Source: Combretum micranthum
Taxonomy: Eukaryota; Streptophyta; Magnoliopsida; Myrtales; Combretaceae
NCBI GenBank assembly: GCA_024138025.1
Contig: JAMXBD010001042.1
Coordinates: forward strand, 434,001-498,000
DNA length: 64,000 nt
Direction of reading: 5' to 3'
In this document: piece by piece, positions 47,109 to 59,685 of the stretch
How the letters are laid out: each line of letters starts with the position of its first letter
How positions within the stretch are numbered: position 1 is the first letter of the stretch
Program-made: the position numbers and the translations under genes
Notes under the pieces: model-generated
Told to the model about the DNA's origin: nothing
The model's input: only the letters and a program-made list of their open reading frames with translations
Databases searched by the model: none

Positions 47109-48224
47109 TCTTATTTTTTTTAAAAAACTTTTTCTTTTACTTAGTTTTAAATCTTCTATCATAAAATTATATTTAACAAAATAAGTTCTTACTAATAACT
47201 ATTTTTATACACAATACAACACAAATAATAATTATATTGGCATTACAAGTGTTTTAATCTTATTGCATACTAATTATATAATTTCATTCAGTATTATATT
47301 TTCTTCTATGATTAATATTATGAAAATAAACTTACATTATTAAATAGCTATCCTATCTATAATCTCAATATATTTTATGATTTATTTTTGCTAAAAGCAG
47401 AACTTATACAAATTTCATGTACTCTATTTTTGCTAAAAGTAAAATAGATTTTGATCTATTTGTCAAGTAAGAGATATATATATATATATATTTTGACGAA
47501 ATGTACTAAATACTCTTAATAATTTTTTGAATGAATTTAATTAAATTTATAAACTTTTAGAAAATATTGCAATAAAATCATTAATGTAATTCCTATATGG
47601 CTTGTTCACTTCGTTGAATGAATAAGGCTGTAATGGAATTCCTATTACGGAGGAATGTAATAGAGCTGAAATATGATTTTTCTTTATTAATTTTCTATTT
47701 AAATTGTGGTATTTTGAAAAAAAGACAGTTCCAGTATAAAATTAGTATTCATAGATTTGAATAAAGAATGACTATTTAATGTTTTGTATAATAAGGATTC
47801 ATTGTGGAATCGCTATTTAGTGAATTAAACGCCGTAATAACTATTCATAAGGAATAAGGCTATAATGGAATTGCAATTACAGTAAAGTGAACGAACATAT
47901 AATATATAAATGCAATATAATTATAATTAGAACTGAGCGAATGGGCCGTAGTCTGGGCTGGCCCGTTTAACCGTTTTTTAAACGGGTTAGGGTTGAATTT
48001 TTTCAACCTGTTTAAAAGCGGGCCAAATAAACCCACCCGTTTAACCAGTAGGTTTACCCGCCACAGGCCGGGTTGCCCTTTTTTTTTAATAAAATAGGTT
48101 TGCTTTACTTAAAACTTAAAAATTAAAACTTTTGAGTCAAAACCTTAAAGCAACATAACATACGGATAGCACATGCCCTACCTTCTCTTCTTCTTCTATA
48201 GACACAGCACAGTTGACTCAACTA
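46894..48224. other. Spacer between the two 0.9 kb repeats
   Basis: Non-coding. It contains a (TC)n microsatellite (about 47074-47110), a (TA)n run (about 47475-47491), a MITE (47594-47906) and a fragment (about 47935-48080) rich in 'gggcc', 'cccgtttaacc' and 'aaacgggttagggtt', resembling one end of a hAT-type MITE. A second end was not found. Confidence 0.55.
47594..47906. mobile_element. Tourist/PIF-like MITE
   Basis: The left end ATATGGCTTGTTCACTT and the right end AAGTGAACGAACATAT are inverted versions of each other with few mismatches. Each is followed inward by 'gaataaggctgtaatggaatt' or 'gaataaggctataatggaatt'. About 310 bp, non-coding. The TIR style fits Tourist-like elements. The target duplication is ambiguous because the flanks are TA-rich. 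Confidence 0.65.
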
Positions 48225-49183
48225 TATAACTGTTATAATAAATATAATAATTAGAATATTTACTATTTTAATAGTTCAATCATAGACGGGATTGATCTCA
48301 TTCAAATTAATGGTGGTACTAGAGTTTTTCTAACTTTAATTTTATAATATAAATTTATATATTTTTTATTTTATAAATTAAAAGAGAAATTTACGCTTCT
48401 TGCTTTCCTAGTTATTAATGATGGGACATGTGTGCGGGTAGATGAAGCCGGTTTTTGTGAAGATAATCACTTGTTCGGTGGTCCAATATAATGTAATAGT
48501 CACCCATGAAGTTTTTCACCATTTAAATATTAAATCTTCTATTAAAAACATGATTTTACAATTAAAGTTGATATGGCAAAGGTGTATCATGGAGTTGAGT
48601 GGACTTTTCTAGAAAAAGTCCTCAGGAGACTCAGATTTCATGAGAGTTGGATTAGTTAGGGTATGAGTTGTATACCCTTTGTATCTTACAACTTAATGGT
48701 CAATGGGAAAAGAGCGTACAATTTTCAACCTTCTCAGAGTATTTGCCAAGTTTCTATACTTATTTATCAAAGCATGTTATGGTAATTGAACGGCCTCGAC
48801 CCTTGTGCACGCTTCACCTGTCACCATATCAACATATCCATTAGGTGGAATTCAATCTCTATATTGTACATTATAGGATATAGGTTATACGTTATATAAT
48901 TAAACATACTATACCAAAAATATTAATTATTGATGTTATGGTATATGTTAAAATACACCAATATTTATTTTATAAAGCATTTATGCAAAAAAAAAAAAAA
49001 AAAAGAAAAAAAGGGCATTATTGTTGATTTATATATTATTGTGTCTGTGCCCATCACATTTTGATGTTTAATTCAAATTTGCATGATAGTCATATATTTG
49101 CTACTGCATGAAATACTTTATTTTTATATTCTTACTTTTTATTATAAAATTCCATCAATACTCTACATAAATATACTATATAC
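48225..49183. repeat. 0.9 kb repeat, copy B
   Basis: The arms match copy A. The core (about 48476-48784) is unrelated to copy A's core and lacks the 75-bp duplication. It has an A-run at about 48988-49004 where copy A has a mixed A/G run. Non-coding. Confidence 0.88.
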
Positions 49184-50385
49184 ATAAATATAATATATAT
49201 ATATAGTTATTTCAAGTTATTCAAGTTTAATTCATTTAAATTTAGTTAGGGTTTTGACTCATTAGGCTTGATCTTATTTAGTGAACAAGCCAGATTCAAA
49301 TTTAAAATAAAGTTAGTTAATTTAAACAAGATAAGCTCGATTTTTCTCTCTAAGCTCATGAACTGACTTGTTTAACCCCTCGAATAGGTTTGCTAAGACT
49401 CATTAGAAGAATTGTTTAAACTTGTGATTAGACTCATGAGTATTATATTATCTATTATTTATTCTATATGTAACTAAAATAATTATAATATATAATTTAA
49501 ATTTTATTCATTATCATTCTATCTATTTATACATTTATCTTTCTAGAATTAATACAAACCAAAAATTAATGAGCTACTCAAATATCTCATCTTAACATTG
49601 ATTCAACTCCATTGTCCATTTATAATTGATTAAGTTCAACTTATAATAAAACCTTTCGATTTAAATGGTTGAGTTTCATCCCAGAAAAGTTGTGTTGATT
49701 AGGGGTGGGAAAAAAAATAACCGAACAAAACCAAACTACACATCGAACTAAACCAAATTAAAATTGTAGTTTTTTTTTTTCTAACTGTTTGGATTGTAGA
49801 TAGATTGGCTATTCACAAATAGATTATGATTCGGTTCAATGCATAATCCAAACTCCACCATTAAATTCAAACCAATCCATTTTGAAAAAATTGACTGAAG
49901 AGTAAAGAGTAAAGAAATAGAGCCCAACCTAAATTATATAACCCTAATCCTAGTTCTTACCATTTTAACTTTTTGAGTGTTGTCTCCCCTTTACTCATAA
50001 ATTCCATCATTCTGTTCTCTTCATCATATTTTCTTTTCAAATTTCTCTCTATCTTAATCCTCAACACGAGACTAATGACTCATACCATGCTTGAAGGTAA
50101 AGATTGGAGAGTTTTTATTTGACATTTATCCTTTTTTGTAAAATTCAGATTTTCTTGAAAATTTGTAACATATTCATAATGTTCATCCTTAAAATTCGTG
50201 AATTGAGTTTGGCATTATCAGAGACCATACATTTAAGAGAAAATTATTATTGATGGAAGCTTCTATTATGCCGTTAAGGGGACTGTCCCATTAACAATCA
50301 GATCATTAAAATAAATATAATAAATAGAATATTAACTATTTTAGTGATTTGATGATGATTGGGTATAGTATGAGCCATTGGATGG
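49184..50385. other. No gene seen
   Basis: AT-rich. At 49704-49870 a 'taggggtgggaaaaaaaataaccg' start followed by 'aaccaaac/ggttcaatg' motifs resembles one terminus of a hAT-type element without a partner. Nothing else recognised. Confidence 0.45.
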
Positions 50386-51810
50386 TGTAATGCCCTAAGA
50401 TATAGGCATTACAGGTCGCTATGTGTCCTTCTCTTGTTAAGAACACGCTAAGGTATTGAAACACTATACCATAAATATAACAAATTTTAGTCACCAAAAC
50501 TCACAATTGATTTACTTTAAAACATCTCATAAAAATAATCCTTAATGTTCATGAACTAATAAAAATCCGAAAAGACATCTCATCATAATAAAAACCTGAC
50601 AAACTAGTCTCATAAAATTTTCACAACTAATAATAATCAACCATAAAATTTATAAAGTCTTCCATATCTTTCCACTAGATCCGACGCTCTAGATCTATGA
50701 GTCATCAGCAGGATACTCAAGTCCATTATCGCCATCCCTATGATCTACATATAGATCACACCCAGATAGATCATAAACAACTTCCTCTTCACCTATACTT
50801 GAATAATTAAAGGAATAAGCGAAACTCCCAGTACGCCATACTACAAACAAATACATATGAACATGCCAACATACATTACATACATCCCTAAAACTAATGG
50901 AACATACACAAATTATTATCTTTTATTAGTGAAACAAACAGCATAGCTTAGAACCATATGCATCTAGTCCTAAACCCGGAGTAACTCATGATCAAGATCC
51001 ACAATCTTTATAAAATAGTTTATATTTAGTATATTGATGTTGGGTACTCCCCACGCATCGTTGCGTTTCGCCATACGGACCGGAACCACTTCTAATCTGC
51101 CGGAATCATTTTCAAGTACAACTCCACTAGGGACAGCGCCACACAAGGATCACCAAGGCACCTCATTAGTATCACATTCTACGTAGTTTTTACTAACTAA
51201 AGCCATATGCAACCAACACTTTTTTCAATTTATATGTCGGATAGGATTTAGTCAAATTATTTTCTAAACCTATAGGCACAAGCAACAGACAAGATAAGAT
51301 CGTACCTGGTATTACTTCCAACTCAAATCCACCAACAAACTTCTAAAGAAAAGAACCCTAATCTTACAGATATCCCTAATCAACAATATATCTCAATCAA
51401 CTTCAACTTGCAATACACAATCAAACCTTAATCCTTAAATTTCATAATCTCGCTAAAAGAATCTATAACCCTAGATATAAATCTACGAAAAGTAATTAAC
51501 ACACCTATCTCTTTTGTTCACAATTCAAAGAAACTGTTCAACACAGCTTTTCTCCAAAATCTCCTAATCTCTCCACAACTTCTTTCAATATATATGTAAA
51601 GCCTCCAATAACAAATCGAAATGCAACAACAGATGAATTTCATTGAACAACGATATAGAATGGATTCTTACGTACCCAGAACTTGTAGATCTCAAATTGG
51701 AATAAGAACCCTAATCCACAATTCTCTTGAATTTTGATAAATAAATCGAAATCATAAATCTATAATCTTCAAATCATAGTAATTATAAAATCCTAAGAAA
51801 GACATTACCT
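50386..51810 (+). mobile_element. Long LTR of a second Ty3/gypsy-type family, truncated
   Basis: It starts TGTAATGCCCTAAG. It has the layout of a long plant gypsy LTR: 'gaaactcccagtacgccata', 'gttgggtactccccacgcatcgttgcg', 'ccggaaccacttctaatctgccgg', then gene-poor A/C-rich sequence. It stops at 'gacattacct' against the next element. The expected closing ..GGGCATTACA was not found; a piece of it may continue after 54350. No gag/pol. Confidence 0.6.
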
Positions 51811-51814
51811 TTTT

Positions 51815-54350
51815 TTAAGGACCCGCTATCACCCCTATATTTAAAATAAGTGATAACAGTTCCCCAACCACATATAATCTGCAGAATTATATGTAAGGTT
51901 GTCCGAGAAGAAATGTTTGATGAATTGTTTGTCTAATTTCACAACATAAGTCATTTTGAAAATTATTTACTTAATAGCTTACTTTAAAAACAAATACCAT
52001 ATATATACAAACATTATAAGAAAATAGCTCTAGTTATACAAGCTAGGTACATACATACATACATATATATATTACAACCAAAAGGCTTCTTACAAGCCTT
52101 AGCAAAACTACAAAACATATAGTTCATCAAGAACTATATAAACAACTATCCAACCTATATATCTAGTCTATTACAAAAAGATTGGGCTCCAACCAGTCCA
52201 GGGCTATCTCTAGTCCTCAAACTCCTCCAGAAAATCCTCAAAATCAGGACCATAACCCAAGCTCGCATAAGACTCATCAAGATCCTCACCTGAAATAGAT
52301 AAAATATGAACCAGAGGCCCAGTACACAAGTAACGAAAACAAAAGCGAGATGATTCACATAAGCCTGAACTAAATGCAAGATGCAACAACCATTCAATTA
52401 TTATTTAGTCTTTAGTTAGTAATTCAACATGGGAGTATTCAAACTCCGGGCAACAAGGATAGTGGGGGATCCTGAGTAACAACCTTGACGCTCAGGGGGT
52501 TGATATAAGTAGCTTGGATACTTATACCGTTCTAGATAATTTTACAGAAAACACCTAAATCTACCATGTCCAATTTGAGTAGAGTGCCGCTCCCCGAACC
52601 GGATACCAATTCCACCCCAGGCTCACCCAATCTGTGAGGGGGCGCCCCTAGGCACTCATGCCACCCTGGGCAGGGATTGGATTTAACGGCGTAAAACACA
52701 AATCAACACTCACAATTAAGTTTTTCTTAATATATATGTTTTCATAAATGCCTATCCTAACACAGAGACAAGCCAGTTACTGCGTACCTGTACTAGATCG
52801 AGAGTCAATGGGAATAACCGAAAGGGAATCAATCACTATAAAAAGAAGTAATTACAAACTCACACTTAGTTCAAGTATATATCATCAAAGCTCAAGTATA
52901 ATCATCCAAAGAAATTCAAATAAATCATTATAACATCATCACATAGCATTTAGATATCATATATTATCATACAATACTCAACAAATACTTAAATGACCAT
53001 TTATCAAGCTTTAAACAACTTTTAGCAAACAACAATAAGTTTTAAACTTTGTTGGAAAGTGTATCAGCTGGAAAGAATTGAAATTTAAGCACTGATACTT
53101 TTCGAATTTGGAAAATCTTAAAACATGAAAGTTTTAGATCTTTTCCTTATCTTTCCAACACAACTTGAATCACCTCAATCGGAGATCGGATGAAAAATTT
53201 ACGGCTAAAATACAAAGAGCTGCGAAACAGGGGAAGTCTGCATGACCGGGTGCACGGCCGTGCTCGAGGCCGTGCAGGGTGTGAAAAAGTGACCCGAGAG
53301 CAACTTTTAAGAATTTTAAGGCCTGCACGAGCAGCTGCACACCCATGCACGAGGTTGTGCACACTGGAACGAAAAAAATGACGAAATCCCCTGTTTTCAA
53401 AGTGCATTTTACACCTCTCAAAGTTTTTTAAACTCATTCCAAGTTACTCTAAAGCTTGTTACATGATCATCCCATCATTCAAACAACACCAAACATCTCC
53501 AAAACTTCATCAACTCCAAATCACTATTCATCATCTTCTTCCAACTTCCATCAAACGTCAATTACACTTCAAATTCACATCATCTTCAATATTAGGTCAT
53601 CCAGCCACATGCATTCACCAACACTTCCAACACTTCAAAACTCATCCTAAGCACATAAAACTAACCACTCTAGTCCTATAACACATCATATACCATCAAA
53701 ACATCAGGGAGCATGAATTTAAACAAATATGGCATCAAGACTACATATTCATGCATAGAAAAGAAAGTTGAAGAATACACTTGCCACAAGAACTTCAAGG
53801 CTTGGTTTAATGACTCTAGATCAAGATTTTGATGGTGGATGTTGTAGAAAATCAAGTCTCAAACTTGGTTCACCTTGGGAGCCTTTTTGGAGTGAAGAAG
53901 AAGAGGTTTTAGGGCAAATGGAGGGCTTTTGGTTTGGTCTGGGATTTTTGGCCGAATTTTTAGAGGTTAAGTAGTTTAAGTTTATCCTATGTTGACTTTA
54001 AGGGCATGAGGACATTAAAGGCTTAATGACTTTGTTTTGGGTTAATTAATATCTTTGTCTTAAGGCACATAATGGAGGTTTAATGGCTAAGTTTTTAGCC
54101 TATTTTTCTGCTACCTAAGGATATTTATATATATACACATTCCACTTATTCATAGCATAAATAACACACTCTAAGGCATATTAATATTTTACAAACTCAA
54201 TAAATAATTAATCTAACATATTTAAATAATTCTACACTTTCACACATCATAATACTCATCAAAATTAAACTCACTATCATATATATATATATCATGCTTA
54301 AATTCAACAATACACTTATAAAATAAAAATTAGGAATTTCATGGCTATTT
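51815..54350 (+). mobile_element. Long LTR related to the 30084-33685 element
   Basis: The start 'ttaaggacccgc' and the block 'aaccacatataatctgcagaattatatgtaaggttgtc' match the beginning of the 30084 element. The 'ggagtattcaaactccggg' (about 52433), 'ggatcctgagtaac', 'gggttgatataagtagc' and 'ggatttaacggcgtaaaac' (about 52678) landmarks follow in order. The GC-richer stretch 53240-53350 has repeated 'gcacggccgtgc'-like palindromes. Open frames on both strands here have no known domain. The right end is approximate; the next 200 bp ('ttacctagggtttt...ctatttatagg', 54510-54562) may be the end of the interrupted left-hand LTR. Confidence 0.65.
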
Positions 54351-55439
54351 CACTTTTTCCTTTGAATCAGAGTCTCCCAGATTTCCAATTACTCTAGGGT
54401 TTCATCACAAATCTTGGATCTCCTTTAAATCTGTAGAACAACTCGCATTAGAAAGATTGAATTAAAAAGGATGATTGAAATAGACTAGAGAAAGACCCAC
54501 TTACCTAGGGTTTTGTTGAGGAAAAGGTGTGACAAGGTCGTGGGGTCTAGGGTCTATTTATAGGAGGATTGGCTTTGGAAAAACACAACCCTAGCTTTTA
54601 CTGATTCACATCACGAATATTTATTTAATCATGTTTATTCTAAACGTATGAATTTAAGTAGAAGTAGTCTTGAGCATGCTACTCAATTATCTCATATGCA
54701 CTTATGATAGATGAAGGAACAATCAAGTATCAAACTCCACTGATCATGTTAATTAAATAGGCGTTTTGATCTCTTCAAATAGGAGTTTGATAATATCTTA
54801 ATGTTTCTATCAAATTTCTCTTATTATTCATATAGAAGCGACTTGGGATATTTATAAAATTTGGCCATTGACGGATCATGTTGACAATTGATAGCCAAGA
54901 TAAGTACCTTTTAATATATGAGTCATGATGAGAAAGGTTGTATGATGGACAAACCAAGCCAATTGGTTGTACTAATATCAATTTTTCTTTGATCATCTCA
55001 ATTACAATTAAAGTCTTCAGATTGCCACTTAACTCAAAAAGTCTAGCTTATATAAATAATAATATTTATATAATTTGAAACCCTTTTACATTTATATATT
55101 TGAAACCCATTTACATTTATATATTTTATATGATTCTTACTCTAATAGGGTTAGAATATGAGTCATGACCCATACTGGGTTGGGTCGACCGATGTTAAAT
55201 TCCAGAGGAAATAAAGGATGATCATTCAAAGGGGAGCGCCATTTGAGGGAAAATTGACTCTCAACAAGACAAGAATTAATGTTTTTGCTTTCGTAGGTCG
55301 CGTCTAAACATTAATTATTGAATATTCATGTCATACTAACTTAGAATTGGAAATTGTCCCCACCTAGTCTTTTGAAACGTGGTTTTATGCTTGTAGTTGG
55401 AATATTCAGACCGTTCTCGTCCAAGTCTCAGCCCACGAA
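54351..55439. other. No gene seen; possible LTR end with TATA
   Basis: 54351-54600 has LTR-end-like sequence including 'tctatttatagg' (54552-54563). The remainder is AT-rich single-copy-looking DNA without domains. Similar short blocks repeat at 55080-55130 ('gaaaccc.tttacatttatatatt', twice). Confidence 0.45.
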
Positions 55440-55668
55440 GGTCTGTTTGGATTTTCTGTTTTTCATCTGTATTTGTATCTTTTTTAAAATAATATGTATA
55501 AATATATCCGATTTGCATCTAAATTTTATCTATATTTGTTCTATTTGATCTTTTGATGAAACTGTCAACTTTTTTTTATCTATATCTATTTCTTAATAAA
55601 TAATTTGTTAGCAAAAAGTTTGAAAAAGTGTCTGTATCTGCCGAAAAAAAAGCTAAAACAAACAGACC
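55440..55668. mobile_element. AT-rich MITE with GGTCTGTTTG termini
   Basis: It begins GGTCTGTTTGGATTTTC and ends AGCTAAAACAAACAGACC, a 10-bp perfect terminal inverted repeat around 229 bp of AT-rich non-coding DNA. No unambiguous target duplication is visible. Interior motifs recur at 16630-16790, 45340-45490 and, inverted, at 56290-56460. Confidence 0.75.
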
Positions 55669-57739
55669 CATCGGGATTTTCCTTTTTGTTCCGCACTATG
55701 AGCACTTTTTTTTTTTTTTGGCCTTTTTCTAATTTGGAGGATTTCTTTTCTTATCCTTTTCCAAGTGCAAATTCAAATCTTATCTTGTTTGTCTTTGTAA
55801 CTCCACGGCGCCAGTGTTCCCGTGTGTAGTAATAAACTAATAATTATACGATAGGAAAGTGCGAGATTGAAATCATTCTCTCTCAATTTATCTCTTAACA
55901 ACATAAATAAAATGTTATTATGAAAAAATTGCAGAAGGAATTAGGAGAAGGAAAGAAAAAATTATAATGTTTTTCTGAAAAATTTATAAAAAATACCACA
56001 ATACAAAAATAATTTAAAAAATAGATAAATTAAATTTATCTTTTATAAACCGATCTTTTCAAAGATCAGTTTAGAATAATTATATGAAGTCGTCTTTTGA
56101 AGGGATGAGATTTGCAATACGATAATTCTGCATCAACTCGAATTTTCATTTGTTGTTTAGTAAACAAAACTGGACGCGCGGGTTCTGCAGCCAGCTATGG
56201 TGAGACATCTCATAACATTATAAGTCTTGCTGTTTCTTTATAGTTTAGTTTCGTAGGAGACCTTCCTTTTGGGTTATTATTGTTTTATCGTATTCTGATC
56301 ATTTTAATATCATTTTTATCATTTGTAAAAAGATATTTATCGAAAAATAGATACTGATAAAAAAATAACATTTTTACTATAAACTGATCAAATAGATATG
56401 ATATAAATAAATTATAAATACAAATCAAATACAAATATGACACCATCGAAATCCAACAATAATTCAAGCAAACCTTAATAGTTAAGATTGAGGATTTCGG
56501 TTTCCTTACTTATAAAAAAGAAAAGAAAAAAATATGTGAATCCATTCTGACTAAGAGATAATATAGAATTATGGAAACTTCTTCCTAGTTTATAGATTTC
56601 TTCCCCTATAATTTAAAAGACATAGAATCTTCAGTGGGATCACGGCACTCAAAACATATCTTGACTCTAATGGCTGTTATAGAACCCAAAAAGGGGAAAG
56701 AAAAAACAAAAGAAAATGAAGAGAAAAAGATAATTATAGGTAGAAAAAGGCATGCGATTATGATGAGGAGAAGGACGACGAGTGTCCGGTATAAATACCG
56801 AAAAAAAGAAAAAAAAAAAAAAAAAAAAACAATTCACTTTTTAATCTGCTTTTAGGATTATTATGATTACGTAAAACTTTATATACGTACACACACAGAA
56901 CGAGTACACAGAAATGTTTTAATGAACTTTTTTTAACTCCGAGATACATAGATATTATGTCATTACACTATTGATATCAGAATATGGAAAATTTTACAAT
57001 TATGGGGTGGTTGTTATCATGATTCAAATCTATTTGGATTATGATTAAAGCTTTTAATATTTTTACTAATTTTTTTATAATTAATTAATAATAATACTAT
57101 TTATAGAATGATTCTGCGATGAGATGATAGAAGACTTTAAGACTATTCCTAAAGTTAGAGATGTTAAAAAAAATCATAAAAAATTGTTTGAATAAATAAC
57201 AAAGTGGCGTCGATATGAGACTCGCAGAACAAATACCATCTCCATCGGGAAGAGTTATAGCACTGGAAAAAGAAAAGGGAAAAAAAAAGGATAAATTTTC
57301 AATTAGCCCTTCTAAACTTTCTAAGTGGGAATTTACCGACTAAATTTTTAAATATTATAAGTAATTCCCTAAAAGTTGATAAATTAGTAAAGTAAATAAC
57401 ACTTGATTATACTAGAAAGTATCGATATTAGAAATAAGTTCATTTAGGGTATTAACATTTTGAATATTTAAAAAAAAAGTATAAAAGTTTCGCAAAGTGT
57501 ATAAACTGGGATATTTATGTTTTGTAAAATTTATTTAAGGTATCAATATTTGGATTGACTTTCAGTTCAATTTTTTTAATTATCTATCAATATTCAATTA
57601 TTATAATCTTATACTCACTTTGTTAAATGTTAATACCTTAAATGAATTCACTTCTAAATGTTCATATTTTTTGATATAATTTTTTTCTTGATATTTTAGT
57701 TTAATAAAAATACATTAAAAAAAGATTACTTTTTTTATA
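55669..57739. other. No gene seen; MITE-like remnant and A-runs
   Basis: Contains an inverted relative of the 55440 MITE at about 56290-56460, an A-run at about 56809-56829, and AT-rich DNA. Plus-strand open frames (55605-55829, 56634-56855) are low-complexity and unrecognised. Confidence 0.45.
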
Positions 57740-57748
57740 CATATGCAA

Positions 57749-58219
57749 GATAAATTTCATCAACGGTATCTGAACTTTTTTTATTGTAATAGAATTATAC
57801 CTAAAGAAATTTTCCTATAGAGACAGTATTTCAACTTCTCCAAAATTTCATATAAAGTACATTTGGATGGAAGACGTCCATTTTTCTATTCATAGGCTAA
57901 TGTGGCAATAAAAAATGATTAAAAAATTAATTTTTCGTTCGTGTTGGTAATTTTTTATTTTTTTCAATTTCCCTTCTCTTTTCTCTCTCTCTCCTCCTTC
58001 TTCTCCAGAATAGACACCACTAATGGAGCTTGAAAGCTCCAATTAACACATAAAAAATGTTACTAAAAAATTTAGCATACAAAAGAAACTTGAATTGTAG
58101 AACCAAAACCTATTAAAAGATTTTTTTTTAACTTTCTCTCTCTCTCTCTCTCTCTCACTCTTTTGCCCCTCTCTTTTTCTTCTTCTTATTCAAATCAGAA
58201 AAAAAAAAATCTTTTAAAA

Positions 58220-58257
<38 letters not shown>

Positions 58258-58488
58258 ACTCATCTTCAACTTCAATCCCTTCTCTCTCTAAAAATCATCA
58301 ACCACAACATGAGCCCCAAACACCTTCATAACCATCCCCAACATTTGATCTCCTTAAAAAGGTCATGAATGGCCGATTGGCTTTAACTTTCCTCCTCTAC
58401 TTTGGACCTAAAGGAAAACTGAAATAAGGGACGAAGAAGAACTCTCTCTCTTACCCACCTTCTTCCTTCCCCATCATCATCATCTTCT

Positions 58489-58525
<37 letters not shown>

Positions 58526-59685
58526 CTAAATTTCAAGCGTAGCCACCATGACTCTCTCTCTAAAAATCTAGTCTTTCTCTCTTTGTCTCATGTTCCTTCC
58601 TTTGAAACCCAAACCATTACGTGAAACGTGAATATGATTTTAAAATTTTGGCAGCTTCTTGTTTTTTTTTTTCTCCTTTTTGGTTCAGGAAATGTTATAG
58701 TGGCCAATTTATATTCTGGATTGAACATATATGTTCTTGGTTTATCTCAAAATCAAAATTTTCTAGGGTCTTAAATATTTAAAGTTCTTGATTTTAGACT
58801 TGATTGAGTAATCGATTCTCATTTTTTGAAATTACTTACTAGTTTCACTAGAAAAGTAAAGGTTCTTTTTTTTTTCCTTTCATTTTTCCATTATTTTGCT
58901 CAAAAAAGATAGTAGGGTTAATCAAAACTCTCCACGAACTCAGCGAGTTGACTTGTAATTCCTGATCGCATTGTACTCCCAAAATTTCAAAAATAAGAAC
59001 ATTAAAGCTCCACCATTTAATTGTTTAAAAGTCCAAAATTTTAAAGACATGTATGGTTGTGTATTTAAGAAAGCATCTATTCATACACCTACCGATGCCC
59101 ACAAATGGATGTGCAACAATTGTATCTTGCAAAAATAATGATATTCCACACACATCACATACATATACAAATATGTGAGCATCCTTGGGGGAATATTTGT
59201 ATTTAATCATATTTCTATTCAACCTTTTGTTTCCAAAATCTATGATGTTGGTTTAAAATTTAGAGGTTGAAATTTTATTAAATTTTCTTGATTAATAAAA
59301 GAGGAGGTAGATTTTGCATGTTATAATTTTTTGTAACATTTTTGATGGATTAATTGGAGCTTTCAAGCTCCATTAATCGTATTGTTCTTCTAGAGGAGGA
59401 AGAGGAGGAGGAGTGGGGCCGAGGGAGGGGGGGGGGGGGGGGGGGGGCTGTGGGAGGTGGAAGAGAGAGAGAGTGAAGAAAATTGCCAAAATGGACGAAA
59501 AATTATTTTTAGTCATTTTTTATTGCCATATCAGCCAATGGATTGAAAAATGGAGATTTTCCGTCCAAATGTACTTTATGTGAAATTTTGAAAGAGTTTA
59601 GGTATTGTTTCTGTAAAAAAGTTTCCTTAGGTACAATTATGTTATAATCGAAAAAGTTCAGATACCATTGATGAAACTTACCCTG
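57749..59685. mobile_element. Mutator-like element with long inverted termini and 9-bp TSD
   Basis: The terminal inverted repeats are about 300 bp: left 'ataaatttcatcaacggtatctgaac...' (from 57749), right '...gttcagataccattgatgaaacttaccctg' (to 59685). They continue through 'ggacgaaaaatt' to 'tggagctt(t)gaaagctcc' palindromes. Perfect flanking duplications catatgcaa lie at 57740-57748 and 59686-59694. Nine-bp duplications and long TIRs are typical of Mutator-like elements. There is no transposase. The interior is (TC)n-rich and includes a less repetitive piece (58255-58470) that could be captured host sequence. Confidence 0.85.
58130..58525 (+). repeat. (TC)n and (TA)n microsatellites inside the MULE
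   Basis: TC runs at about 58133-58156, 58222-58254 and 58488-58505, the last followed directly by a TA run to about 58526. Pyrimidine-rich tracts like these are common in plant 5' leaders, consistent with but not proving capture of a gene's 5' end. Confidence 0.8.

Noticed and set aside
53147..53437. Overlapping open frames on both strands in a GC-richer patch
   Set aside because: They lie inside a long LTR and result from locally low stop-codon density; no recognisable domain.
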